DNA of 21,296 nucleotides from Trueperaceae bacterium (GCA_011390455.1 JAABSI010000043.1:2946-24241); one strand, 5' to 3'. Shown: positions 1-6,695, counted from the first letter of the stretch. Numbers and translations: made by a program. Notes: a model not told the origin generated them from the letters alone.

Positions 1-1
1 C

Positions 2-583
2 CTGCGCCAGCGCTACAAGGACGTCGTCCAGAAGGCCGGCGCCAAGCTGACGCCCACCGCGATGCTCGTCAAGGTGATCGCGAGCGCCCTGCGGCGGTTC
101 CCGGACTTCAACGCCAGCATCGACGTCGAGAGCCAGGAGATCGTCTACAAGCACTACGTCAACGTCGGGGTCGCGGTCGACACCGACCACGGGCTGCTCG
201 TACCGGTGATCAAGCATGCCGATCGCAAGAGCATCGTCGAGTTGGCGGTCGAACTCGAGGAGCTCGCCGCCAAGGCGCGCGATCGCAAGCTCGCCCCCGA
301 CGACATGAGCGGCGGCAACTTCAGCGTCTCGAACCTCGGTGGCATCGGTGGCACCGGGTTCACGCCGATCGTGGCGCCGCCCGACGTGGCGATCCTCGGC
401 GTCTCGCGCAGCTCGATGAAGCCGGTATGGAACGCCGAGACCGACACCTTCGAACCGCGGCTGATCATGCCGCTCGCGGTGACCTACGACCACCGCCTCA
501 TCGATGGGGCTGCGGCGGCGCGCTTCCTGCGCTGGGTGTGCCGCGCCGTCGAGGAGCCCTTCCTGCTCGCGCTCGAAGGCTGA
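2..583 (+). CDS. aceF: Dihydrolipoamide acyltransferase (E2), C-terminal catalytic domain, 5'-truncated by the window
   Basis: This is the 2-oxoacid dehydrogenase E2 component, which transfers the acyl group from lipoamide to CoA in the core of the cytoplasmic complex. Only the last 193 residues are present. The frame is open from base 2 and the start, lipoyl and E1/E3-binding domains lie outside the window. The catalytic motif DHRxxDG is intact as DHRLIDG, with the active His codon at 491-493. The segment [15 protein letters not shown] followed by [10 protein letters not shown] is typical of the E2 catalytic core and resembles pyruvate dehydrogenase E2 (AceF) more than the succinyl-transferring type. 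Branched-chain E2 remains possible because substrate specificity cannot be read from this fragment. A strong hairpin at 596-638 follows the stop, so this is probably the last gene of its operon. Confidence 0.9.
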   Translation: MRQRYKDVVQKAGAKLTPTAMLVKVIASALRRFPDFNASIDVESQEIVYKHYVNVGVAVDTDHGLLVPVIKHADRKSIVELAVELEELAAKARDRKLAPDDMSGGNFSVSNLGGIGGTGFTPIVAPPDVAILGVSRSSMKPVWNAETDTFEPRLIMPLAVTYDHRLIDGAAAARFLRWVCRAVEEPFLLALEG

Positions 584-595
584 CCGAAGGAGTCC

Positions 596-638
596 CGTCG
601 AACGGCGCCGCCGACGCGATCGGCGGCGCCGTTCGACG
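596..638 (+). terminator. Perfect 19-bp GC-rich hairpin after the E2 gene
   Basis: Bases 596-614 and 620-638 are perfect inverted repeats of 19 bp separated by the five-base loop CGCGA. The hairpin starts 13 bases after the E2 stop codon. No run of T follows, so it is not a classical intrinsic terminator, but GC-rich organisms often use such stems alone. It could also protect the mRNA 3' end from exonucleases. Confidence 0.75.
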
Positions 639-640
639 TC

Positions 641-728
641 CGCACCCGCGTCCTTTGGCGGGCGCACCCGCGTCCCTTAGCGGGCGCACCCGCGTCCCTT
701 AGCGGGCGCACCCGCGTCCCTAAGCGGG
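641..728 (+). repeat. Four tandem copies of a 22-bp hairpin-forming unit
   Basis: Units lie at 641-662, 663-684, 685-706 and 707-728 with no spacer. Units 2 and 3 are identical. Unit 1 differs around 654-658, and unit 4 has TAA where units 2 and 3 have TAG. Each junction forms a small hairpin with stem GCGGG/CCCGC and loop CGCA (658-671, 680-693, 702-715). A fourth stem, GGCGC/GCGCC with loop TCAT, follows at 727-740. Together with the hairpin at 596-638 this fills most of the 178-base gap before the lptB-like gene. No ORF with recognisable coding features was seen in the gap. Confidence 0.85.
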
Positions 729-746
729 CGCTCATGCGCCGGGTGC

Positions 747-752
747 TAGCAT
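747..752 (+). promoter_or_regulatory. Putative -10 box TAGCAT of the lptB-like gene
   Basis: TAGCAT lies 9 nt before the ATG at 762, and there is no Shine-Dalgarno sequence in front of that ATG. A transcript from this box would begin at or a base or two from the start codon. The TANNNT-plus-leaderless arrangement recurs across the window. No clear -35 box was seen. Confidence 0.55.
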
Positions 753-761
753 GACCCCTGG

Positions 762-1589
762 ATGTCGCCCGCCGATGCCGTCCCCCACGAGCGCGTGACC
801 GCGCACGAAGCCCCCGACGGCGCTCGTGCGACCGCGGTGTCCAGCGCTGAACCCGTCGCAGCGGGTCGCGTCCTGCGCGCCCGCGGTCTGCGCAAGCGCT
901 ACGGCGCGCGCACGGTCGTCGACGGCGTCGACCTGCACCTCGAGCGCGGCGAGATCGTCGCGCTGTTGGGCCCCAACGGCGCCGGCAAGACCACCACCTT
1001 CTACATGATGGTCGGGTTCGTGCGCCCCGACGGCGGACGCATCGAGCTGGGCGACGTCGACGTGACCCGGATGCCCATGCACCGGCGGGCCCGCTCCGGC
1101 CTCGGCTACCTGGCGCAGGAGCCCTCGGCGTTCCGGCGCATGAGCGTTCGCGACAACCTGCTCGCCATCCTCGAGTTCCAGAAGTTGACGTCGGCGGAGC
1201 GCTACGCCCGCGCGGACGCGCTCCTCGACGAGTTCCAACTGACGCGCCTCGCCGACCATCGGGCCGACACGTTGTCCGGAGGCGAGCGCCGGCGCCTCGA
1301 GATCGCCCGCAGCCTGACGATCGACCCCGATTTCATCCTGCTCGACGAACCGTTCACCGGCGTCGATCCCAAGTCGATCCGCGAGATCCAGAAGCTGGTG
1401 GCTGACCTGCGGACGCGGCGCGGTCTGGGCGTGCTGCTGACCGACCACAGCGTGCGCGAGACGCTGGCCATCGCCGATCGCGTGGTGCTGATGTTCGACG
1501 GCCGCGTCCGGTTCGACGGCTCGCCGGCCGACTTCGCCGCGGACGAGGCGGTCCGCGCCTCCTACCTAGGGCACGACTTCCAGCTGTGA
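762..1589 (+). CDS. lptB: LptB-like ABC transporter ATPase (LPS export)
   Basis: This is the cytoplasmic ATPase expected to power the LptFG permeases that extract lipopolysaccharide-type lipids from the inner membrane. The 275-residue protein has Walker [10 protein letters not shown] at 70-78, Q-loop Q119, signature LSGGE at 171-175, Walker B FILLDE at 191-196 and the switch His229. The run [13 protein letters not shown], the [16 protein letters not shown] segment and the C-terminal YLGHDF end are characteristic of LptB rather than other ATPases. About 37 extra residues, rich in Ala and charged residues, precede the domain; family members usually start near residue 37. The start at 762 is supported by the TAGCAT box just upstream, though a shorter start cannot be excluded. 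It is followed after 22 bp by the DUF3084 gene. lptA, lptC, lptF and lptG are not in the window. Confidence 0.9.
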   Translation: MSPADAVPHERVTAHEAPDGARATAVSSAEPVAAGRVLRARGLRKRYGARTVVDGVDLHLERGEIVALLGPNGAGKTTTFYMMVGFVRPDGGRIELGDVDVTRMPMHRRARSGLGYLAQEPSAFRRMSVRDNLLAILEFQKLTSAERYARADALLDEFQLTRLADHRADTLSGGERRRLEIARSLTIDPDFILLDEPFTGVDPKSIREIQKLVADLRTRRGLGVLLTDHSVRETLAIADRVVLMFDGRVRFDGSPADFAADEAVRASYLGHDFQL

Positions 1590-1611
1590 CCGAGCGGATG
1601 GGGCGGCGGTC

Positions 1612-3429
1612 ATGACCTACGTCCTCGGCCTCGTCGGTTTGCTCGTCTTCCTGGCGGGCGTGATCGCGTACGCCGGCGACCGCTTGGGCACGTGGGTCGG
1701 TCGTCGCCGTCTGACGCTGTTCGGCGCGCGCCCCAAGCGCACCGGTCAGATCGTGGGCGTCGCGGCCGGCATCCTGATCATGCTGACCACCCTCGGGGTG
1801 TTGGCGCTCGCGTTCCGCAATGCGACCCAGACCCTCGTGAACGCCCAGCGCACCGCCGACGAGCTCGGCCGCCTGCGGGGGCAGGAGCGGTTCCTCCAAG
1901 ACCAGGTGGGCGTGCTCGGCGACCAGCTCCAGGCGCTGGAGGCCGACCTGACGCAAGCACGCGCGGTGATCGGCGAGGCCGAGGCCGCGCGCGACGCCGC
2001 CCTGGCCGATCGCGACGCGCTGCTCGAGGAGGCGGAGGCCACCGAGGTGCAGCTCGAGGCGCTCGCGGCCACCCTCGAGGCCGCCCGCGCCGACCTTGCG
2101 GGCGTGGAGACCGAGCTGCTCGCGGCCCAGGCCGACCTGACCGCCGCCACCGAGGAGGCGGCCTCGGCGCGCGCCGATGCAGATGCGGCGCGCGCCGAGG
2201 TCGACGACCTGGCGGCGCAGATCGAGAGCGTCGAGGCCGACCTCGCCGCAGCGGCCGAGCTCCTGCTGGTGCGCGACGTCCAGCTCGCGGAGGCCGACGC
2301 GGCGCTCGCAGCGGCCGAGGCGCAACGCGCGAGCGCGGCGCTCGCCGCCGCCGAGGCGGAAGCCGCGCGCGACGTCGCCTTGGAGGATCTCGACGCCGCA
2401 TTCGCGGACCGGGCGGCTGCGGTGGCCGACCGCGAGGCGGCCCTGGAGGATCGCGACGCGGCCGTGGAGGAGCGCGCGGCGGCCCAGGAGCAGGTCGCCG
2501 AGCTCGCCGCCCGCACGGAGGAGCTCGGTGCGCAGCTGGAGGGGTTGACCGACACGATCGCGGTGCTCGAAGGCGAGGCGACGCGCTTGGAGGCCCGCGC
2601 GAGCACCCTGCAGCAGGAGAACGTGGGGCTGCAGGCGCGCAACGACCAGCTCGCGGCGGGCAACGCCGACCTCCAAGCGCGCAACGCCTCGCTGCAGGAG
2701 CTGAACGCCGCGCTCCAGGAACAGATCGTGGTCGGCAACGATCAGGTGCGGGCGCTGCAGGGCCAGGTGTCGGTGCTCAACGATCGCCTGGAAGAGCAAG
2801 CGGCGCGCCTGCGCGAGGTGCAGGAGGAGTTCGCGCGGGTCTCGTCGGGCGAGATCACCTTCGAACGCGATCAGGTGGTCTTCTCGGGCGCGTTGCACGC
2901 GCGCGACGCTGCCGAGGCGCGGGAGGAGCTCGCGGCCTTCGTGCGGGCGGCGAGCACGCACACGGCGAGCCTAGGGGCCGGCGAGGTGGCGCTGAGCGCC
3001 GAGCAGTTCGCGGGCCTCGTCGAGGTGATCGCGGAGACCGAGGGCTCGGACCTGGTGCGCCTGATCTCGCCGCGCAACCAGTTCAACCCGGCCCGCACCG
3101 AGGTCATCGTCGAAGCGCTCGAGAACAGCCGCCTGTTCGACGCTGGGCAGCTGCTGCTCTCGCGGCCGGTCCACGTCGGCAGCGCGGAGCTGCCGGCCAG
3201 TCAGGACGAGGTCCGCGCGTTGATCGCGCAACTGAAGGCCGACGTCATCCGGACGCTCCGGCGCGCGGGGCTGGACGAGCTCCAAGTGCCCTCGTTCGTG
3301 GGCCTCTCGGACGAGGGCTTCGCGAACCAGTTGCTGCGACTGACCGGCCAGGTGGTGGTCGGGGTCGTCGCCCGCGGCGCGATCGAGCGCTCCGGGCCCG
3401 CCACGGTCGAACTCGTCATCCTCTACTGA
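1612..3429 (+). CDS. DUF3084 domain membrane protein with long coiled coil
   Basis: The 605-residue protein has two N-terminal membrane segments (about 2-22 and 45-67) with a basic stretch between them (30-43). A long Ala/Glu/Asp/Arg-rich coiled coil (about 75-410) and a compact C-terminal domain (about 411-605) follow. This layout and the ending VGVVARGAIERSGP match the uncharacterised DUF3084 family known from cyanobacteria and Deinococcota. Within the coiled coil are near-perfect heptads: four of type DRxAA at 266-293 and six starting with Leu at 333-374, five of which carry Asn at the fifth position. No enzyme motif is visible. It lies 22 bp behind the lptB-like gene on the same strand, so cotranscription and a role in envelope assembly or as a spacer/tether are plausible but inferred. 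Only a weak purine-rich ribosome site precedes the ATG. Confidence 0.85.
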   Translation: MTYVLGLVGLLVFLAGVIAYAGDRLGTWVGRRRLTLFGARPKRTGQIVGVAAGILIMLTTLGVLALAFRNATQTLVNAQRTADELGRLRGQERFLQDQVGVLGDQLQALEADLTQARAVIGEAEAARDAALADRDALLEEAEATEVQLEALAATLEAARADLAGVETELLAAQADLTAATEEAASARADADAARAEVDDLAAQIESVEADLAAAAELLLVRDVQLAEADAALAAAEAQRASAALAAAEAEAARDVALEDLDAAFADRAAAVADREAALEDRDAAVEERAAAQEQVAELAARTEELGAQLEGLTDTIAVLEGEATRLEARASTLQQENVGLQARNDQLAAGNADLQARNASLQELNAALQEQIVVGNDQVRALQGQVSVLNDRLEEQAARLREVQEEFARVSSGEITFERDQVVFSGALHARDAAEAREELAAFVRAASTHTASLGAGEVALSAEQFAGLVEVIAETEGSDLVRLISPRNQFNPARTEVIVEALENSRLFDAGQLLLSRPVHVGSAELPASQDEVRALIAQLKADVIRTLRRAGLDELQVPSFVGLSDEGFANQLLRLTGQVVVGVVARGAIERSGPATVELVILY

Positions 3430-3451
3430 TCCTGGACCGGCGATCGCGCGA

Positions 3452-3940
3452 TCACGCGTCGGCGGGCTTCGTCGGCAGCGTCAGCAGGTACGTGCACAAC
3501 ACGATCGCGATGACGGCGAGCAGCAGGTCCACCCACACGATCGGGATCAGCGCGATGCTCGTGCCGATGCTGAGGACGATGGTCGTCACGGCCAGGGTCT
3601 TGGCGCGTCGGCTCAGGCCTTTGCCGTCGCGCCAGTCGCGGACGAGCGGCCCGAACAGGCGGTGGTTCATCAGCCAGTTGTAGAAGCGCGGGCTGGAGCG
3701 GGCGAAGAAGTACGTCGCGATCAGGATCCAGACGGTCGTGGGCCAACCGGGCACGACGACCCCGATCGCGCCGAACACGACGCTCGCCCATCCGAGCACG
3801 AAGTAGGTGGTGCGCAGCACGGGGTTGCGCTGGACGCGCAGCTCGTGGCTGTAGTCCACCCACACGCGTTCGCCCCGGCGGACCGCGCGGGCACGGGCGC
3901 GCGGCTCGCGGGTGGGGGAGGGAGGGGCGTCGTCGGGCAC
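3452..3940 (-). CDS. DUF454 (YbaN-like) inner-membrane protein
   Basis: The 162-residue protein has a disordered, Pro/Arg-rich N-terminus (1-25) followed by membrane segments at about 43-63, 66-82 and 115-155. The diagnostic DUF454 block is clear: PGWPTTVWILIATYFFARSS, then PRFYNWLMNHRLFGP and RDW. The family is an uncharacterised small membrane protein group that includes E. coli YbaN. I chose the GTG at 3938-3940 because a TACCAT box lies 8 nt upstream. The frame stays open much further upstream, but that part overlaps the mscL region antisense and shows no family similarity. An internal start near the conserved region is an alternative. The gene converges with the DUF3084 gene, with only 22 bases between their stops, around a 12-nt palindrome at 3442-3453. 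Confidence 0.85.
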   Translation of the reverse strand: MPDDAPPSPTREPRARARAVRRGERVWVDYSHELRVQRNPVLRTTYFVLGWASVVFGAIGVVVPGWPTTVWILIATYFFARSSPRFYNWLMNHRLFGPLVRDWRDGKGLSRRAKTLAVTTIVLSIGTSIALIPIVWVDLLLAVIAIVLCTYLLTLPTKPADA

Positions 3941-3948
3941 GGCCCGGC

Positions 3949-3954
3949 ATGGTA
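3949..3954 (-). promoter_or_regulatory. Putative -10 box TACCAT of the DUF454 gene
   Basis: On the minus strand TACCAT ends 8 nt before the GTG at 3940. The same hexamer at the same 8-nt distance precedes the response regulator at 4581. This supports leaderless transcription and decides the GTG start. Confidence 0.55.
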
Positions 3955-3977
3955 CCGCTCCGGATCGGACGTCGGAT

Positions 3978-4009
3978 GCGACCGGCGTGACGGTGTCGAC
4001 GCCGGTCGC
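3978..4009 (-). terminator. 11-bp hairpin after mscL
   Basis: Bases 3978-3988 and 3999-4009 form a perfect 11-bp stem around a 10-base loop. It begins 17 bases past the mscL stop codon in the direction of transcription and sits just upstream of the DUF454 -10 box, so it probably separates the two same-strand genes. There is no T run. Confidence 0.6.
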
Positions 4010-4026
4010 GGGGTGCGGGTTCGGCG

Positions 4027-4464
4027 TCAGCCGGCGCGTTGCTTCAGCAGGTCGCGGATCTCGGTCAGGAGCTGGACGTCGGCCGGTGGCGCCGGGGCGG
4101 CGGCCGGGGCTTCGGCCACCTTCTTCACGAAACGGGCCTGCATCTGGTTGTACGAGCGCACGACCAGGAAGATCACGAAGGCGATGATCAGGAAGTTGAT
4201 CAGCGTATTCAGGAAGGCACCGATCTGGATGACGGGGGCCCCGGCCTCGACCGCCTCGGTGACGGTGGCGTACTGGTCGGCGTCCGTGAGGATGAACCCG
4301 AGGTTGGCGAAATCGACGCCGCCGATGATCAGCCCGAGCGGCGGCATGATCACCTGGTTGACCAGCGAGGTGGTGATCTGACCGAACGCAGCGCCGATGA
4401 CCACCGCGACCGCCAGATCCAAGACGTTGCCTCGGTTGATGAAATCGCGGAACTCCTTGAGCAT
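4027..4464 (-). CDS. mscL: Large-conductance mechanosensitive channel MscL
   Basis: MscL is a homopentameric inner-membrane channel that opens under membrane tension to release solutes on hypo-osmotic shock. The 145 residues match the family length. The N-terminal amphipathic helix MLKEFRDFINRGNVLDLAVAV is followed by TM1 (about 15-45), with the small-residue pore segment AVVIGAAFG. A periplasmic loop (about 50-80), TM2 (about 81-104, ending FLVVRSYNQM) and a charged C-terminal helix (LLTEIRDLLKQ) follow. A Pro/Ala linker (119-128) precedes the C-terminal helix. The ATG at 4464 is chosen because AAGGAG lies 9 nt upstream and the protein then begins as the family does. A TACACT -10 box further upstream gives it a true leader, unlike most neighbours. 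It is divergent from the response regulator gene. Confidence 0.97.
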   Translation of the reverse strand: MLKEFRDFINRGNVLDLAVAVVIGAAFGQITTSLVNQVIMPPLGLIIGGVDFANLGFILTDADQYATVTEAVEAGAPVIQIGAFLNTLINFLIIAFVIFLVVRSYNQMQARFVKKVAEAPAAAPAPPADVQLLTEIRDLLKQRAG

Positions 4465-4473
4465 CGCGATCGG

Positions 4474-4479
4474 CTCCTT
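4474..4479 (-). promoter_or_regulatory. Shine-Dalgarno AAGGAG of mscL
   Basis: AAGGAG on the minus strand is separated by 9 nt from the ATG at 4464. It decides this start against an upstream in-frame ATG (4572) whose extra residues are Arg-rich and unlike MscL. Confidence 0.8.
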
Positions 4480-4509
4480 CGGGGGCCGGGGCCCCAAGTG
4501 GGATGGCGC

Positions 4510-4515
4510 AGTGTA
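4510..4515 (-). promoter_or_regulatory. Putative -10 box TACACT of mscL
   Basis: TACACT lies 45 nt upstream of the mscL ATG, which predicts a leader of about 35-40 nt containing the AAGGAG ribosome site. No convincing -35 box was found. Confidence 0.45.
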
Positions 4516-4566
4516 CCGGCGTGCGTCGGTGGTGTGCCTCCGTCGCCGTCGCCGCGCCGCAGGGGT

Positions 4567-4572
4567 TACCAT
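4567..4572 (+). promoter_or_regulatory. Putative -10 box TACCAT of the response regulator gene
   Basis: TACCAT ends 8 nt before the ATG at 4581, with no Shine-Dalgarno sequence between them, so a leaderless transcript is predicted. The box is 51 bp from the divergent mscL box. Confidence 0.55.
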
Positions 4573-4580
4573 CGGGCGTC

Positions 4581-4967
4581 ATGACCGCACCCCTCGTCCT
4601 CGTCGCCGATGACCACGAAGGCCACCGCACCCTCGTCGACCTGCTGCTCGCGTCCGAAGGGTACGAGCTGGCGATGGTCGAAGACGGCAAGGCCGCGCTC
4701 GAGTGGCTCAAGGACCACACCCCCGCGCTCGCGATCCTCGACGTCGCCATGCCGCAGCTCGGCGGCCTCGAGGTCGCCGAACGGATCCGCCGCATCGGGC
4801 GCCTCAAGGACACGAAGATCGTGATCCTGACCGCTTTGCGCGACCCGCAGACGCGCGAGGGGGCGCGCCTCGCGAAGGTCGACGCGCTCGTGATGAAGCC
4901 GCTCGAGGGCAAGGACTTCCGCGACCTGATCAAGCGGGTGCTCGCGGGCGAGCGTCAGCCCTTCTGA
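4581..4967 (+). CDS. Stand-alone response regulator receiver protein
   Basis: The 128-residue protein is a single CheY-like receiver domain with no output domain. The acidic pair is Asp10-Asp11, the phosphoacceptor is Asp54 in AILDVAMP, the switch residue is Thr84 (ILTAL), and the conserved Lys106 lies in the MKPLEGKDF loop. All catalytic positions are therefore present. The partner kinase is not in the window, so this is an orphan regulator whose target, by protein contact, cannot be named. The ATG at 4581 is preferred over the upstream in-frame ATG (4503) because a TACCAT box lies 8 nt before it and the domain begins directly after it. Its 3' end overlaps the converging RNA methyltransferase gene by 13 bp. 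Confidence 0.93.
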   Translation: MTAPLVLVADDHEGHRTLVDLLLASEGYELAMVEDGKAALEWLKDHTPALAILDVAMPQLGGLEVAERIRRIGRLKDTKIVILTALRDPQTREGARLAKVDALVMKPLEGKDFRDLIKRVLAGERQPF

Positions 4968-5776
4968 CCCCGCGCGCGCCGCTGGCGGCGCGCCTCGAAC
5001 AGCAGCAGCGCGCCCGTCGTCGCCACGTTGAGCGAGTCGGCGAGGCCGGCCATGGGCACCCGCACCTGGGCGTCGGCGTCGGCCAACCACGCAGGGTCGA
5101 GGCCTGCGTGTTCCGTGCCGAGGACGATCGCCACGGGCCCGCACAGGTCCGCGTCCCACAGGTCGACCGTCGCCGCGGGGGTGGTCGCCACGACGCGCAT
5201 GCCGCGCGCGCGGAGCGCGGCGCGGGCTTCGTCCGGCTCGACGGCGAGGACCGGACGCGCGAACAGGCTCCCCATGCTCGCCCGCACCACGTTCGGGTTC
5301 GCGAGGTCGGTGCCGGCCCCCGTGACCAGCACCGCGTCGACGTCGGCCGCGTCGGCGGTGCGCAGCAGGGCGCCCAGGTTCCCCGGCTTCTCGAGTCCGT
5401 CCGCGACCAGCCAGAGCGCGTCCGATCGTGCGGGCAGATCGGCGAGCGCGCGCGTCGGGGGCACGACGAGCGCGAGGACGCCGTCGGGGTGTTGGCGGAG
5501 GCTCGCCTTCCGGAAGGCGGCCTCGGAGAGCGTCCAGCGTTCGGCGTCCAGGTGCTCCCGGCGCGGCGCCAGCGCCCGCGCCTCCGGCGAGTACAGCGCC
5601 GCGCACGTCGCGAGCACGACGACGCGCCACCCGCCGTCCACCGCGCGCTCGACCTCGCGCGCCCCTTCGACGAGCGCCACCCCCTCGGCGTCGCGCGCCC
5701 TGCGCTCGCGCAGGCGGACGAGCCGCTTGACGCGCGGGTTGGTCGGGCTCTCGACGTGGGCGGGCTCGCGGTGCAT
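4955..5776 (-). CDS. SpoU/TrmH-family RNA 2'-O-methyltransferase
   Basis: This is a predicted SAM-dependent 2'-O-ribose methyltransferase of the SPOUT class, acting on rRNA or tRNA in the cytoplasm. The 273 residues contain an N-terminal substrate-binding part (about 1-105; NPRVKRLVRLRERRAR resembles the SpoU_sub_bind region) and the catalytic knot domain. Motif 1 is PGNLGALLRTADA (131-143, with the conserved Asn133 and Arg139). Motif 2 is IVLGTEHAGL (217-225). Motif 3 is VPMAGLADSLNVA (240-252), which forms the SAM-binding knot. The target nucleotide cannot be deduced. The ATG at 5776 is chosen because a TAGCAT box lies 8 nt before it. The gene is head to head with the sulfurtransferase gene and tail to tail, overlapping by 13 bp, with the receiver gene. 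Confidence 0.92.
   Translation of the reverse strand: MHREPAHVESPTNPRVKRLVRLRERRARDAEGVALVEGAREVERAVDGGWRVVVLATCAALYSPEARALAPRREHLDAERWTLSEAAFRKASLRQHPDGVLALVVPPTRALADLPARSDALWLVADGLEKPGNLGALLRTADAADVDAVLVTGAGTDLANPNVVRASMGSLFARPVLAVEPDEARAALRARGMRVVATTPAATVDLWDADLCGPVAIVLGTEHAGLDPAWLADADAQVRVPMAGLADSLNVATTGALLLFEARRQRRARGQKG
4974..4993 (+). terminator. GC hairpin just past the response regulator stop
   Basis: Bases 4974-4982 can pair with 4985-4993 (9 bp; realistically 8 bp around CTGG). The stem begins 6 bases after the receiver stop codon but lies inside the 3' coding end of the converging methyltransferase gene. There is no T run. The Arg-rich end of the methyltransferase could produce such pairing by chance. 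Confidence 0.45.
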
Positions 5777-5784
5777 GGATGCGC

Positions 5785-5790
5785 ATGCTA
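5785..5790 (-). promoter_or_regulatory. Putative -10 box TAGCAT of the RNA methyltransferase gene
   Basis: On the minus strand TAGCAT ends 8 nt before the ATG at 5776, so a leaderless transcript is predicted. Only 14 bp separate it from the opposing -10 box at 5805-5810. Confidence 0.6.
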
Positions 5791-5804
5791 ACGCTGTCGG
5801 TCGG

Positions 5805-5810
5805 TAGACT
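5805..5810 (+). promoter_or_regulatory. Putative -10 box TAGACT of the sulfurtransferase gene
   Basis: TAGACT ends 5 nt before the ATG at 5816, with no Shine-Dalgarno sequence. The two divergent start codons are 39 bp apart, so any -35 region for each promoter must overlap the -10 box of the other. Confidence 0.6.
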
Positions 5811-5815
5811 CGCCC

Positions 5816-6652
5816 ATGCTCCCTTGGATCTCGGTCGATGCCCTCCGCGCCCGCCTGGGCGACCCCGACCTGCGCCTGGTCGACGTGCGCTCCGTGCTCG
5901 GTCGCCCGGGCGCCGGCCGCGCCGCGTTCGAGGCCGGCCATCTCCCCGGTGCCGTCTTCCTCGACCTCGAGGACGACCTCTCGGCTCCGCTCGGTGCCCA
6001 CGGAGGCCGCCATCCGCTCCCCGACGCCGCCGTCCTGGCGGCGACCTTCGGCGCCGTCGGCATCGGCGCGGGCACCCACGTCGTCGCGTACGACGCGGGC
6101 GACGCCATGGTCGCAGGCCGGGTCTGGTGGTCGTTGCGCTGGCTCGGTCACGACGCGGTGCAGGTCCTCGACGGCGGCTTCGCCGCCTGGGTCGCGGCTG
6201 GTGGACCGGTGGCGGCCGATCCGGTCGTCCCCGCGCCCGTGCGCTTCGAGGCGCGTCCCCGCCCCGAGATGCTCGTCGATCGCCACGACCTGCTCGCCGG
6301 CGCGAGCGAACCCGGCCGCGTGGTGGTCGATGCCCGCGCCGCCGAGCGGTACCGCGGCGACGTCGAACCGCTCGATCCACGGGCCGGCCACGTCCCGGGG
6401 GCGGTCAATTTCCCGTACGCGGACAACCTCGAAGGGGGCCGCTTCCGCTCCCCTGAGGAGCTTCGCGAGCGCTACGCGCCGCTCGCCGCGGCCCGCGAAG
6501 TGGTCGTCTACTGCGGGTCGGGCGTCTCGGCGGCGCACGACCTCATGGCGCTCGAGGCAGCCGGGATCCACGGCGCCAAGCTGTACGCCGGCTCGTGGTC
6601 GGACTGGGTCAGTTACCCCGACGCGCCGGTCGCCGTGGGCGCCGAGCCGTGA
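5816..6652 (+). CDS. Two-domain rhodanese-type sulfurtransferase
   Basis: This is a predicted thiosulfate or 3-mercaptopyruvate:cyanide sulfurtransferase, which moves sulfane sulfur through a cysteine persulfide. The 278 residues form two rhodanese domains. The N-terminal one (about 4-135) has the CH2-like GHLPGAVFLDLEDD and an Asp (AYDAGD, about 93-96) in place of the catalytic Cys, as is normal for this class. The C-terminal one (about 150-270) has GHVPGAVNFP and the active loop CGSGVSA at 233-239, with Cys233 as nucleophile. A CGSGV[ST] loop is found in both thiosulfate- and mercaptopyruvate-type enzymes, so the substrate is open. The start is set by the TAGACT box 5 nt before the ATG. The gene is divergent from the RNA methyltransferase gene and is followed after 43 bp by a separately promoted membrane protein. 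Confidence 0.93.
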   Translation: MLPWISVDALRARLGDPDLRLVDVRSVLGRPGAGRAAFEAGHLPGAVFLDLEDDLSAPLGAHGGRHPLPDAAVLAATFGAVGIGAGTHVVAYDAGDAMVAGRVWWSLRWLGHDAVQVLDGGFAAWVAAGGPVAADPVVPAPVRFEARPRPEMLVDRHDLLAGASEPGRVVVDARAAERYRGDVEPLDPRAGHVPGAVNFPYADNLEGGRFRSPEELRERYAPLAAAREVVVYCGSGVSAAHDLMALEAAGIHGAKLYAGSWSDWVSYPDAPVAVGAEP

Positions 6653-6684
6653 CCCCGGAGGCGGCATCGCCCCGGACGGGCCCG

Positions 6685-6690
6685 TATGGT
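6685..6690 (+). promoter_or_regulatory. Putative -10 box TATGGT of the hemolysin III-like gene
   Basis: TATGGT ends 5 nt before the ATG at 6696 and 32 bp after the sulfurtransferase stop. It marks the start inside a much longer open frame. Confidence 0.5.
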
Positions 6691-6695
6691 GGGGC

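Noticed and set aside
641..728. CRISPR-like array
   Set aside because: The 22-bp units are contiguous without spacers and no cas gene is near.
3442..3453. 12-nt palindrome GATCGCGCGATC between the DUF3084 and DUF454 stops as a terminator
   Set aside because: It has no loop when folded as a hairpin and is too short; such CG-rich palindromes are expected by chance here.
1354..3683. Long ORFs in other frames over the DUF3084 gene (minus 1354-2961, plus 1692-3683)
   Set aside because: They are Arg/Gly/Leu-rich translations arising from the Ala/Glu/Asp-rich coiled coil; no domain, promoter or ribosome site supports them.
3941..4933. Upstream extension of the DUF454 frame to give a 493-residue protein
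   Set aside because: The added part is antisense or out of frame to mscL and the receiver gene and has no family similarity; the GTG at 3940 behind TACCAT fits.
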